This document shows, piece after piece, positions 53,366 to 62,354 of a stretch of DNA of 64,000 bases (position 1 is the first letter of the stretch; the number at the start of each line of letters is the position of its first letter). Location of the stretch: assembly GCA_021732025.1 (NCBI GenBank), contig JAKFVU010000076.1, positions 1-64,000 of the forward strand, read 5' to 3'. The DNA comes from Candidatus Obscuribacterales bacterium. GTDB taxonomy: Bacteria; Cyanobacteriota; Vampirovibrionia; Obscuribacterales; Obscuribacteraceae. The notes below the pieces were generated by a model. The model did no database searches and was not told the DNA's origin. It saw only the letters and a program-made list of their open reading frames with translations. The translations under genes and the position numbers were made by a program.

Positions 53366-54397
53366 ATGGTAACTTCAACACCTCCAACAAACAGAATCGG
53401 TCTGACAATGGCCGAATACAAAGGGGCTCCATCTACACTCTGCGATGGTTGTGGTCACGACGCTATTACGGCTCAGATCATCAAAGCCTTTTATGAACTA
53501 GGCAAAGAACCACATATGGTGGCGAAGTTGAGCGGCATCGGCTGCTCGTCTAAAACACCAGCCTACTTCTTGAACCGTTCACACGGATTCAACTCTGTGC
53601 ACGGCAGAATGCCATCAGTAGCCACTGGTGTTAGCGCAGCGAACCACACACTTTCACTAATTGGTGTCAGTGGTGATGGCGATACTGCTTCCATCGGCTT
53701 AGGCCAATTTTGTCACCTTGTGCGTCGCAACGTTCCGATGATCTACATCGTAGAGAACAACGGTGTATATGGTTTAACAAAAGGTCAGTTCTCAGCTACT
53801 GCCGACCTTGGTTCAAAAGCCAAAAGTGGCGTCATCAACGAATTGCCACCAATCGACCTCTGCGGTCTAGCCATTGAGCTTGGTTGCAGTTTCGTTGGTC
53901 GTTCGTTTGCTGGCGACCCGAAACAGCTAGTAGCACTACTGAAAGCTGCTGGTTCGCACAAAGGTACAGCTGTTATTGACGTAATCAGTCCATGTGTAAC
54001 TTTCAACAACCATGAAGGTTCCACCAAGGCTTATAAGTACGCCAAAGAAATGGAAACACCATTGCACGAACTTGGTTACATTCCTTTCTTCGAACAAATC
54101 AGTGTTGACTACGAACCAGGCTCGATGCAAGAAGTAGAAATGCATGACGGCTCGAAAATTAGATTGAAGAAGACCGAACGCAATTACGATCCGACCAATC
54201 AGACCCAAGCCATTCTGACGATCAAAGAAGCTCATGACAAAAAAGAGTTTCTCACTGGTTTGCTCTACATCAATGAAGACAAAGAAGACTTCTCCACCAT
54301 CATGAATGTTGGCGATGCCCCTCTAGCTACATTGCCACAAGAGATCACCAGACCAGCGAAAAGTGTTCTTGAAGAAATTATGGCTGGCCTGAAATAG
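53366..54397 (+). CDS. korB: 2-oxoacid:ferredoxin oxidoreductase beta subunit
   Basis: 343 residues. ThDP motif GDGDTASIGLGQF...ENNGVYGLTKGQ. Four Cys for the [4Fe-4S] cluster: CDGCGH, GIGCSSKTP and SPCVTFNNHEG. Three bp after the alpha gene. Followed by a rho-independent terminator. The alternative start ATG at 53408 (MAEYKGAP) is closer to the family N-terminus. Confidence 0.94.
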   Translation: MVTSTPPTNRIGLTMAEYKGAPSTLCDGCGHDAITAQIIKAFYELGKEPHMVAKLSGIGCSSKTPAYFLNRSHGFNSVHGRMPSVATGVSAANHTLSLIGVSGDGDTASIGLGQFCHLVRRNVPMIYIVENNGVYGLTKGQFSATADLGSKAKSGVINELPPIDLCGLAIELGCSFVGRSFAGDPKQLVALLKAAGSHKGTAVIDVISPCVTFNNHEGSTKAYKYAKEMETPLHELGYIPFFEQISVDYEPGSMQEVEMHDGSKIRLKKTERNYDPTNQTQAILTIKEAHDKKEFLTGLLYINEDKEDFSTIMNVGDAPLATLPQEITRPAKSVLEEIMAGLK

Positions 54398-54419
54398 CCT
54401 GCTTATAAAATTGAAGAAA

Positions 54420-54447
54420 GGCCGCTAGAGATAGCGGCCTTTTTTTT
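54420..54447 (+). terminator. Rho-independent terminator of korAB
   Basis: GGCCGCTA (54420-54427), GAGA tetraloop, TAGCGGCC (54432-54439), then eight T. Perfect 8-bp stem. Confidence 0.95.
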
Positions 54448-54555
54448 GGGTCATCCCAAAGAGCGATGCCAAGATTGGCAGAATTGCTAAAATTAGGAAT
54501 ATGACAAGTCGATTAAATATCAGCAGAGATAAGCAGCGATAAGTAGGGCCGTTTA

Positions 54556-55947
54556 ATGCATGTCACCCTATTTGGTGCCGCCAATGAAGTCACGGGCTCA
54601 TGCTATTTGTTGCGAAGCGAATCGGCAAGAATACTTGTTGACTGCGGTATGTTTCAAGGCTCAGAAAGATTAGAGCTGCAAAATCGCATCCCTGCTCAAT
54701 TAGGTGCCAAGACAGTCAACGCAGTTTTGCTCACCCACGGTCACTTAGATCATTGCGGCAGACTACCTTTACTGACCAAAGCCGGATTCTCAGGGCCAAT
54801 CTTTGCCACCGAGGGCACGGCAGCCATTGCCAAACTCATACTCAGCGACGCTGCCAAAATTGAAGAAGAAGATACAGCTAGAGAAAACCGTCAGCGCAAG
54901 AAAGACCATTTGCCGTTGATCAAACCTGTGTTTCGACTGCGCGATGTCGAGCAAGTTTGCCGGCAATTTCAAATCATCAATTACAACCACTGGTTCGATG
55001 TCACCCTTGGTGTCAAGGCCCAGTTCGTTGAGGCCGGCCACATCTTAGGCTCTTCTAGCATCTTGCTTGATGTCAGTGAAAACGAGACAAGCAAACGGCT
55101 GGTTTTCTCTGGCGATTTAGGTCGTTTTGATGCCCCAATTATGTGCGATCCCTTGCCGCCCGAACGTGCCGACATTGTCTTTCTTGAATCTACCTACGGC
55201 GACCGCAATCATCCGCCTTTAGCTAAGACACTAGAAGAATTCGAGAGCCAGCTCAAGGCTGCCATTGCCCGCAAAGGTAAAATTCTCATCCCAACCTTTG
55301 CCGTGGGTCGCACCCAGCAAATTCTTTATCAAATTGCAGCGATGATTAGACGAGGCGCAATTGCTGCCCTGCCCATCTATCTAGATAGCCCCATGGCTAT
55401 TGCAGCCACCGAACTCTACACCAAGCATATTGTCTTTATGGATGAGGAAGCTCAAAATCTTCAGCTAACTGGGCAACTAGAAACTGATCTGACCACACTA
55501 AAAACCTGTCAAACTGCCGAAGAATCGAAGGCTCTGAACAATATAGAAGGGCCTTGTATAATTCTGGCCGGTGCTGGCATGTGCAATGCTGGCAGAATCT
55601 TGCATCACCTTCTACGCAATCTCAACAGCCCAGAGACATTGGTTGTGATTGTCGGTTACCAGGCCAAGGGCTCTATTGGCAGAGACTTAATTGAAGGAGC
55701 AACTCAGGTCAAAATTTTAGGCGAAACCGTTCGTGTACGAGCCACCGTCAGAGGGATAGGTGGATTCAGCGCCCACGCCGACCAAAAAGACTTGCTGCGC
55801 TGGCTTAGGCCGTGCACAACAACTCCACCCAAGGTTGTACTTACCCATGGAGAGAGTCATGCAATTGATCAACTAGCATATGCGATAAAAAAAGAATTTG
55901 ATATTAGTTGCCTTAAGCCTAAACAAGGTGAGACCCTGCAGTTTTAA
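54556..55947 (+). CDS. MBL-fold/beta-CASP ribonuclease (CPSF73-like)
   Basis: 463 residues. Metal motif THGHLDHCGRLP, AGHILGSSSI, SGDLGRFDAP, and ESTYGDRNHP; beta-CASP domain (about 200-340; PTFAVGRTQQILY); RMMBL-like C-terminus (GIGGFSAHADQKDLL, VVLTHGE). Complete catalytic set. RNA-processing nuclease type. The UspA and P-type ATPase genes follow. Confidence 0.93.
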   Translation: MHVTLFGAANEVTGSCYLLRSESARILVDCGMFQGSERLELQNRIPAQLGAKTVNAVLLTHGHLDHCGRLPLLTKAGFSGPIFATEGTAAIAKLILSDAAKIEEEDTARENRQRKKDHLPLIKPVFRLRDVEQVCRQFQIINYNHWFDVTLGVKAQFVEAGHILGSSSILLDVSENETSKRLVFSGDLGRFDAPIMCDPLPPERADIVFLESTYGDRNHPPLAKTLEEFESQLKAAIARKGKILIPTFAVGRTQQILYQIAAMIRRGAIAALPIYLDSPMAIAATELYTKHIVFMDEEAQNLQLTGQLETDLTTLKTCQTAEESKALNNIEGPCIILAGAGMCNAGRILHHLLRNLNSPETLVVIVGYQAKGSIGRDLIEGATQVKILGETVRVRATVRGIGGFSAHADQKDLLRWLRPCTTTPPKVVLTHGESHAIDQLAYAIKKEFDISCLKPKQGETLQF

Positions 55948-55966
55948 GACCCAAGAGGAAAACATT

Positions 55967-56419
55967 GTGAAAGTAGTCATCGCTATCAATGAGCCCGGAT
56001 TTGCCCAGATCATTTCGCACTTCGTCATTAATCACGAATGGCCAAAAAACGCCGAATTTACAGTCTTAAGTGTTTTAGAACCGATGAAGTTAGGCAATGT
56101 CATGGCAGTATTACCCGGCCCAATTTTAGACGACATAATGGCCGCGCAAAAAAAGACAGCTTCAGAACTCTGTCAAAGCACTGTGCAAGCCATCAAAACC
56201 GGTCTGCATACTGATGCAGTCAAAGAAGAAATAATAGAAGGATTTCCCAAAGACGAAATCGTTAGCTATGCCACTGCAAGCGGTGCCGATTTGATCGTCA
56301 TTGGTTCACATGATCGCAAAGGTCTTGAGCGTCTCATGCTCGGAAGTGTATCATTGGCCGTGGTCTGCCACGCCCATTGTACAGTCACCGTTGTCCGTGC
56401 CAGCAGCGAGGCAAATTGA
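55967..56419 (+). CDS. Universal stress protein (UspA family)
   Basis: 150 residues from GTG 55967, with AGAGGA eight bases upstream; a longer reading begins inside the previous gene. Seen: VKVVIAINEP at the N-terminus, GADLIVIGSHDRKGLERLMLG (ATP-binding Gly motif region) and CTVTVVR. 19 bp after the nuclease gene. Confidence 0.9.
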   Translation: MKVVIAINEPGFAQIISHFVINHEWPKNAEFTVLSVLEPMKLGNVMAVLPGPILDDIMAAQKKTASELCQSTVQAIKTGLHTDAVKEEIIEGFPKDEIVSYATASGADLIVIGSHDRKGLERLMLGSVSLAVVCHAHCTVTVVRASSEAN

Positions 56420-59115
56420 GTAAGGTTGTACAAGCTAATACAGACCCTGATCTGCCAATCGCCAAGTTTATGGAGTCATTGGGCACAGATAAGAGCACTG
56501 GCCTCTCTGCCACTCTTGCTGCCAGCAGACTAAAAACAGAGGGTGCCAATCAATTTGGCAAAACCCAATCAGTCAATGCCCTAAGTGTTCTAGTCGAGCA
56601 ATTCAAATCGAGCGTTGTTATTTTACTTGTGGTGGCAACCATCATTTCTTTTGTCATGAAAGAATATTTGCAAGCCGCAGGAATTATGGCAGCACTCGTG
56701 ATCAATGCCACAATTGGATTTTTAACCGAGTACCAGGCAAAAGTCTCACTTGAAGGCCTAGCAAAAATGGCCGGTGCCGTAGTTCGCGTCAGGCGTGATG
56801 GCAGTGAGTCTGAGTTACCAGTCTCAGAACTTGTTCGCGGTGATGTGATTTTATTAGAAGCTGGTACTCGTGTGCCAGCTGACTTACGCATTGTAGAGAG
56901 TGCAGCGTTCTCTATCGATGAGTCACCACTGAGCGGCGAAAGTGTGCCAGTCTGGAAAGACGCTGATGCTAACAAAGTGGAAGACAGAATTGCTTCTCAA
57001 GGCACCAGCGTGGTCAGTGGACGAGCAATCGGAGTTGTCACTGCCACCGGTGACAACACAAAAATGGGAAAACTGGGAGCGATGCTCCACGACGTTATCT
57101 TAGTCGAAACCCCACTGACTAAAGCTCTAGATGCCTTAGGGCAGCAGTTAACAATCTTGGTCATGGCCCTGTGCGCCTTTTTCATCCTCCTTGGCACCTG
57201 GCGCCACACTCCTTTTGAAAGAATGTTAGAAACCAGTATTGCCTTAGCTGTGGCAGCCATTCCAGAAGGTCTACCAGTAATAGCCACACTGGCTCTGGCG
57301 GCAGGCATACGCCGAATGATCAAGGCAAAAGCATTGGTGAGAAGACTAGCAGCGGTTGAAACTCTAGGCTGCGCCACGGTTATCTGCACCGATAAAACCG
57401 GCACCTTGACTGAAAATAAAATGCTGGTCACACACATAATTTTAGACAACCATCAACTGCGCGTCTCCGGACAGGGCTATGAACCAGTTGGAGAACTAAC
57501 AAGCAAACACCCAAATCTTTCTCTGAGTGACGATATTGTCACCGATTTTCTAGCAGCGATACGCCTATGCAACGACGCCAGGCTAGAAAATCACAAGCTC
57601 TCTGCCGATGAAGACGAATGGCACATACACGGTGACCCCACAGAAGGGTCATTGATTACCGCAGCAATTAAGCTTGGACTAAACGAAAGCGAATTGTGTG
57701 ATGCCTATCCACGGGTAGCGGAGATTCCTTTTGATCTCTCGCGCAAAAGAATGTCGACCATACACTCAAAACCTGACGCAGGGCAAGTTTTATATCTCAA
57801 AGGGTCACCTGGTACGGTCTTAACCATCTGTACCAAGTTTCGCACCAGCGACGGTGACAAAGAACTGACTGCAGAAATAAGAGAGCGCTTCCTTAATCAA
57901 AATCGCGAACTGGCTCATCATGGCTTAAGGGTGCTAGCGGTTGCGACAAAAGAACTAGAGCATATTCCCGGCAACCTAGATGCAGCCGTTGTAGAAAATG
58001 AGCTAACTTTGTTAGGGTTAGTGGGCATGTCTGACCGCCCCAAAGAAAATGTGGCAGAGGCAATTACCACCTGTCACCAGGCGGGAATCAGAGTGGTCAT
58101 GCTCACCGGCGATCAACCAGAGACAGCAAAAGCAATAGCAATAGAGCTGGGAATAATTACTGCCGAAACTGCAGAAAAATCGATACTCTCGGGCGCCCAG
58201 TTTCAGCAGCTTTCTGAAGAGCAAATTAGCGAGGTGCTCGGCCACGTGTGCGTACTGGCTCGAGTGACGCCAGAAATGAAACTAGATGTGGTCAAACGTC
58301 TGCAGACAGCAGGGCAGATTGTGGCAATGACGGGCGACGGCGTCAACGATGCACCAGCGCTGCGCCAATCAAATATTGGCATTGCCATGGGGTTAGCAGG
58401 AACAGACATGGCCCGCGAAGCCTCTGACGTTGTCATTACCGATGACAACTTTGCCACGATAGTAAAAGCGGTCAAGCAAGGAAGAATTATCTACGGAAAC
58501 ATTAACCGAGCCGTTGGATATTTACTTACTGCCAGTCTCACTTCAGTTGTAGCAATTGCCCTTGGCCTCATTGCCAACGGCGGTCTGTTTTTAGAACCAT
58601 TGCAACTGCTCTACTTAAATCTGATTATGCACGTCTTTCCAGGGCTTGGCATAGTCCTCCAAAACGATTCAGGAGAGGTTATGAGCCTACCTCCACGCAA
58701 ACAAACTGAAAAACTGCTAGACCATTACGAGCAGGTGCAGATACTTAGTCGCAGTGCCCTTGTGGGCGCGGTAAGTTTACTAGCCGTAATGGCCGATCAA
58801 TATTATCTAAATGGTTCAGGAGCGGCGACTGTTGCACTAACCACACTATCCCTTGCCTTGATTCTTCAATCATGGTCTTGGCTCTCAGCCGGACAAATCG
58901 CCCGCAAAGAGAGCAAGAGGCTCAATATACCAATGTTCTGGAGCACTGCTATCAACTTAGTATTATTAGTACTAGCGATTTATTTGCCACCAATGCAAAC
59001 GGTTTTGAACACTACGTCCTTAGCACCTGAGCAAATTCTCCTGGTGGTCAGCGCCGCTCTTATTACCTATCTGCTCTCTATGCCAATAGCTCAACTGGGG
59101 AGAAGAAGGCTCTAG
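56416..59115 (+). CDS. P-type cation ATPase with altered transport site
   Basis: 899 residues from TTG 56416, which overlaps the UspA TGA by 4 bp; GAGG is upstream. Complete P2-type core: SGESVPV, phosphorylated D326 in CTDKTGTLT, TGDGVNDAPAL hinge, and PEGLP in M4. M5 reads GYLLTASLTSVV, with Ser where SERCA has N768 and E771; M6 reads NLIMHVFPGL, His739 where Ca2+ pumps have Asp (D800). So Ca2+ site I is lost and the transported ion is unclear. Groups with UspA and the MBL nuclease in one operon. Confidence 0.93.
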   Translation: MSKVVQANTDPDLPIAKFMESLGTDKSTGLSATLAASRLKTEGANQFGKTQSVNALSVLVEQFKSSVVILLVVATIISFVMKEYLQAAGIMAALVINATIGFLTEYQAKVSLEGLAKMAGAVVRVRRDGSESELPVSELVRGDVILLEAGTRVPADLRIVESAAFSIDESPLSGESVPVWKDADANKVEDRIASQGTSVVSGRAIGVVTATGDNTKMGKLGAMLHDVILVETPLTKALDALGQQLTILVMALCAFFILLGTWRHTPFERMLETSIALAVAAIPEGLPVIATLALAAGIRRMIKAKALVRRLAAVETLGCATVICTDKTGTLTENKMLVTHIILDNHQLRVSGQGYEPVGELTSKHPNLSLSDDIVTDFLAAIRLCNDARLENHKLSADEDEWHIHGDPTEGSLITAAIKLGLNESELCDAYPRVAEIPFDLSRKRMSTIHSKPDAGQVLYLKGSPGTVLTICTKFRTSDGDKELTAEIRERFLNQNRELAHHGLRVLAVATKELEHIPGNLDAAVVENELTLLGLVGMSDRPKENVAEAITTCHQAGIRVVMLTGDQPETAKAIAIELGIITAETAEKSILSGAQFQQLSEEQISEVLGHVCVLARVTPEMKLDVVKRLQTAGQIVAMTGDGVNDAPALRQSNIGIAMGLAGTDMAREASDVVITDDNFATIVKAVKQGRIIYGNINRAVGYLLTASLTSVVAIALGLIANGGLFLEPLQLLYLNLIMHVFPGLGIVLQNDSGEVMSLPPRKQTEKLLDHYEQVQILSRSALVGAVSLLAVMADQYYLNGSGAATVALTTLSLALILQSWSWLSAGQIARKESKRLNIPMFWSTAINLVLLVLAIYLPPMQTVLNTTSLAPEQILLVVSAALITYLLSMPIAQLGRRRL

Positions 59116-59642
59116 TGCTTCAAGCTTGAACTTGAGCTTGATCTTGCACTTTCACGTTCAACTTTGTCGATAATTTGTGCAGCTACTTTAGGCACCAGAG
59201 CTGCCACCATAGAACTGAGATTTTCAGACAGACCAAAGTTAGAAGCACCTACTGCATACAGCCAGGCTGGCGGGCTGCTCAAATATAAGGTGTTGCATAG
59301 ATGCAATAGGGTGAGTGGATTGCATTGATGGCTCATTTGGGCACCACCAGTACTAGTAGTAGTACAACACTCTTGCTCTAGTTCAGCTTGCCTAAGTGCT
59401 TGAAGATCAGTACACTGCACGATGCCCAAAGGCAAAGTAGCGCTGGCATCAGCAAAAATGACGCCTTCGGCAGAGCGAATATTCTCGACAAATTCAGGTG
59501 CAAGAATTCTCTTCGCCATAACTTCTATGCTAACTTGTTTCGGTGTGTCTTTGGCTAGCTCCGCCACCATTTTGGCCACAGAAATACCAAAGCCGTCATC
59601 ACCAGCTAAATCGCAGCCAAAACCCACCACCAGCCAGGCCAT
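59112..59642 (-). CDS. hoxW: NiFe hydrogenase maturation protease
   Basis: 176 residues. Cleaves the C-terminal peptide of the large subunit after nickel insertion. Conserved acid in GCDLAGDDGFG, Asp in VIFADA, His in MSHQCNPLTLLHL. AAGGAT eight bases before ATG 59642; 12 bp after hoxH. Ser-rich C-terminal tail (SSSSSSLKH). Overlaps the convergent ATPase gene end by 4 bp. Confidence 0.92.
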   Translation of the reverse strand: MAWLVVGFGCDLAGDDGFGISVAKMVAELAKDTPKQVSIEVMAKRILAPEFVENIRSAEGVIFADASATLPLGIVQCTDLQALRQAELEQECCTTTSTGGAQMSHQCNPLTLLHLCNTLYLSSPPAWLYAVGASNFGLSENLSSMVAALVPKVAAQIIDKVERESARSSSSSSLKH

Positions 59643-59654
59643 AAAGTATCCTTC

Positions 59655-61064
59655 TTAACGTGCCACCCTATCGATTACGGCTCCAGAGGCATCAATTAAT
59701 TGAATGTCTAGGGCCATTTGACCAACTGCGTGAGTTGAACAACTGAGGCAAGGATCAAATGTACGGATCACCGCCTCAATGCGGTTTAAAATGCCGTCAG
59801 AGAGCTTGTCGTTCTTGATATAGTGCTTGGCCGCCTGGGTTATACCCTTATTCATGGCCAAGCTGTTGTGACCAGTGGCAATGACTAGATCGGCATAAAT
59901 AATCAGGCCATTATCATCAATTTTATAGTGATGCATAAGCGTGCCACGAGGGGCCTCAGAAATACCAAAACCCTCATGGGCATTGGCGGCAGCGTAGGCA
60001 CGAATGTGGGTATCTAAAATATCGTCTCCACGAAGCAGAAGCTCTATCATCTCGAAGGCATAGAGAATCTCAATTAGCCGAGCCAGATGATAATGGAAAG
60101 CACTGCGGTGATCGAGACTCTTAAACAGACTCAAAGCTTGATCGGCCTTAGGAGTGCCACAACTATTGGCAAGATGTAGGCGAGCTAAAGGGCCCACTCT
60201 GTACATGCCAGCAGGATAACCTTGAGCTTTGTAATATGGTGACTTCAGATAGCTATGAGGATTGATTTCTTCAGCCACAATTGACTTATAGTCCTCGGCT
60301 TTAATATCTTCCAAAATCTGGCCTTGATCGTCAGCCAAACGCAAGCGACCATCGTAAGTTTCAAGTTCGCCTTTACTACCAATTAAACTCATGAAGAGCC
60401 CAGGAAAATTAGCAAAGACAGAAATCTCTTCGCTAAACTTCTCTATCTGTTGGCTGAACCAAGTGATTGTCGACTGAGCAATACTAATGGCATCAGGTAG
60501 TTTGCTTAAAATATGATCGCGGTGCTCTGCTGATAAAGCATGGCTAACACCACCAGGAACTACCCAACCTGGGTGTATTTTCTTACCGCCCAAAAGTTCG
60601 ATTATCTCTTGCCCCAAAGCCCGCAATTGAATGCCACTTCGGGCCAATTGAGGATTCTCTCTAGCTACTCCAACTATGCTCCGCTTAGCTGGATCTGAGT
60701 CCATCCCAAGAAGCAAGTCGGGAGAAGAGAGATAAAAGAAGCTCAAAGCATGAGATTGGGCAATCTGAGCTAAATTGATTATCCGTCTAAGTTTTTCTGC
60801 AGTAGGTGGAATGCGCACCGACATCAGCATGTCACAGGCTTTTGATGAGGCCACTAAGTGACTGACAGGACAAATACCGCATATTCTTGCCATGAGCGAA
60901 GGCATTTCATGAAAAGGTCGTCCTTCTGCAAATTTTTCAAAACCACGCAGTTGGGTAACGTGAAAAAGAGCTTCTTCAACTTCGCCGTTATCATCAAGAT
61001 GAATGGTAATTTTTGAATGACCTTCAATTCTGGTGACTGGATCTATGGTTATTATCTTGCCCAT
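59655..61064 (-). CDS. hoxH: Bidirectional NiFe hydrogenase large subunit
   Basis: 469 residues. NiFe site: N-terminal RICGICPVSH and C-terminal DPCLSCSTHA, all four Cys intact. 24 residues follow the terminal His, the peptide removed on maturation. Typical group 3d features. AGGAA lies before the ATG at 61064, 37 bp after hoxY. Confidence 0.97.
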   Translation of the reverse strand: MGKIITIDPVTRIEGHSKITIHLDDNGEVEEALFHVTQLRGFEKFAEGRPFHEMPSLMARICGICPVSHLVASSKACDMLMSVRIPPTAEKLRRIINLAQIAQSHALSFFYLSSPDLLLGMDSDPAKRSIVGVARENPQLARSGIQLRALGQEIIELLGGKKIHPGWVVPGGVSHALSAEHRDHILSKLPDAISIAQSTITWFSQQIEKFSEEISVFANFPGLFMSLIGSKGELETYDGRLRLADDQGQILEDIKAEDYKSIVAEEINPHSYLKSPYYKAQGYPAGMYRVGPLARLHLANSCGTPKADQALSLFKSLDHRSAFHYHLARLIEILYAFEMIELLLRGDDILDTHIRAYAAANAHEGFGISEAPRGTLMHHYKIDDNGLIIYADLVIATGHNSLAMNKGITQAAKHYIKNDKLSDGILNRIEAVIRTFDPCLSCSTHAVGQMALDIQLIDASGAVIDRVAR

Positions 61065-61101
61065 GCAAATTCCTGTATTGGGTCGTGAATGAAATTGAAA
61101 G

Positions 61102-61650
61102 CTAGAGACCGAAGCGAGTGATAGCGTGAAGATCAGGCTGTCTTCCGGCTAATAGTTCGGATATGACCAGAAAAATGGTATCGGCAGACGGCGGACAACC
61201 CGGCACAAAAAGATCAACTTTAACGGCCGTATGAACAGGGCGAGCGTGGGCACAAAGCAATGGCACCGTATCTGGTTGCTTAGGCAGGCCACCAGCACTA
61301 ACTCTCTCAAGTATGGCATTGACTCCAAGAGGATTTCGCAACGAGGGTACATTGGCCGTGACCGCACAATCACCGAGTGAAACCAATATTTTTGTATGGG
61401 CACGCACATGCAGAATCTTTTCGAGATCGGCTTCGCTACTAATTGCACCTTCGACTAGTGTTATATCAACATAGTCAGGAAAGTGCTTTTGATCTACCAA
61501 AGGGCTATAAACCAAATCTGCTTGCTCTAAGAGCGTAAGCAAGCGGTGATCCATATCAAGCAATGACATGTGACAGCCAGAACAACCGTCTAACCATACG
61601 GTGGCTAGCTTAGGCAAGTTGGAGGCAGTATCAGAATTCTCGCTAATCAT
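61102..61650 (-). CDS. hoxY: Bidirectional NiFe hydrogenase small subunit
   Basis: 182 residues, typical HoxY length. Proximal [4Fe-4S] ligands: C23/C26 in WLDGCSGC, Cys in LGDCAVTANVPSLRN and Cys in VPGCPPSAD. No distal or medial clusters, as in HoxY. Start overlaps hoxU stop by 4 bp. Confidence 0.96.
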   Translation of the reverse strand: MISENSDTASNLPKLATVWLDGCSGCHMSLLDMDHRLLTLLEQADLVYSPLVDQKHFPDYVDITLVEGAISSEADLEKILHVRAHTKILVSLGDCAVTANVPSLRNPLGVNAILERVSAGGLPKQPDTVPLLCAHARPVHTAVKVDLFVPGCPPSADTIFLVISELLAGRQPDLHAITRFGL

Positions 61651-62354
61651 GACTTTTCTTCTTTCATTTCTTCCAGATAAACCAAGAATCTAGCGTCTTT
61701 CACCATCTCACCGGCCGCCTTGCCTTTTTCAAAAAGGGCTCCCGTTGGGCAAGCTTCGACGCATTTGCCGCAGCTGGTGCAGCTGGGAGAATCGCCCCAA
61801 GGCTGGTGCAAATCAGAAATTAATTGTGATTTGATGCCGCGTCCGGCAATATCCCAGGTGTGCGCCCCTTCCACCTCATCGCATACCCTAATGCAGCGTG
61901 TGCATAAGATGCAGCGATTAGCATCAAAAATAAATAGATCGTGCGAAGCATCGACTTCTTTTAGTGGATAGCGATAAGGCAATGAAATATGATCAATTTT
62001 CAATTCATGAGACATGTCTTGCAGCTCACAATTATTGTTAGATACGCACACTGAGCAAACGTGATTACCTTCAGTGAAAAGCATTTCTACAATGCTCTTG
62101 CGATAACCCGCCAACCGCTCTGTGTTTGTATTGACCACCATACCTTCACTAACTTTAGTGACACATGCAGCTGAAAGTTTCGGGCTGCCCTCAATCTCAA
62201 CGAGACAGAGACGACAGCCACCCCATTCTGAAACTCCATCTAGTTGACATAACGTAGGAATGTCAATGCCATGCTCTCTGGCCACATGCAAGATATCTTC
62301 GTCGTCTCGGCCACTCATTTCTTGACCGTTTATTTTCAAAGTTACAACGCGCAT
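61647..62354 (-). CDS. hoxU: Hydrogenase diaphorase subunit HoxU
   Basis: 235 residues from ATG 62354, which has GGAGG five bases upstream; the upstream frame reading is inside hoxF. N-terminal [2Fe-2S] ferredoxin (CQLDG...GGCRLC...C), CxxC...C ligands (HVCSVCVSNNNC) and two C-terminal [4Fe-4S] sets (CILCTRC, CTSCGKCVEACP). Carries electrons between HoxF and HoxY. Overlaps hoxF by 13 bp. Confidence 0.95.
   Translation of the reverse strand: MRVVTLKINGQEMSGRDDEDILHVAREHGIDIPTLCQLDGVSEWGGCRLCLVEIEGSPKLSAACVTKVSEGMVVNTNTERLAGYRKSIVEMLFTEGNHVCSVCVSNNNCELQDMSHELKIDHISLPYRYPLKEVDASHDLFIFDANRCILCTRCIRVCDEVEGAHTWDIAGRGIKSQLISDLHQPWGDSPSCTSCGKCVEACPTGALFEKGKAAGEMVKDARFLVYLEEMKEEKS

Noticed and set aside
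54420-54447. Attenuator or riboswitch downstream of korB
   Set aside because: Simple stem, tetraloop and T-run after a stop codon: an ordinary terminator.
56377-56415. ATG at 56377 as start of the P-type ATPase
   Set aside because: It lies deep in the UspA gene; TTG at 56416 has GAGG upstream and a 4-bp overlap.
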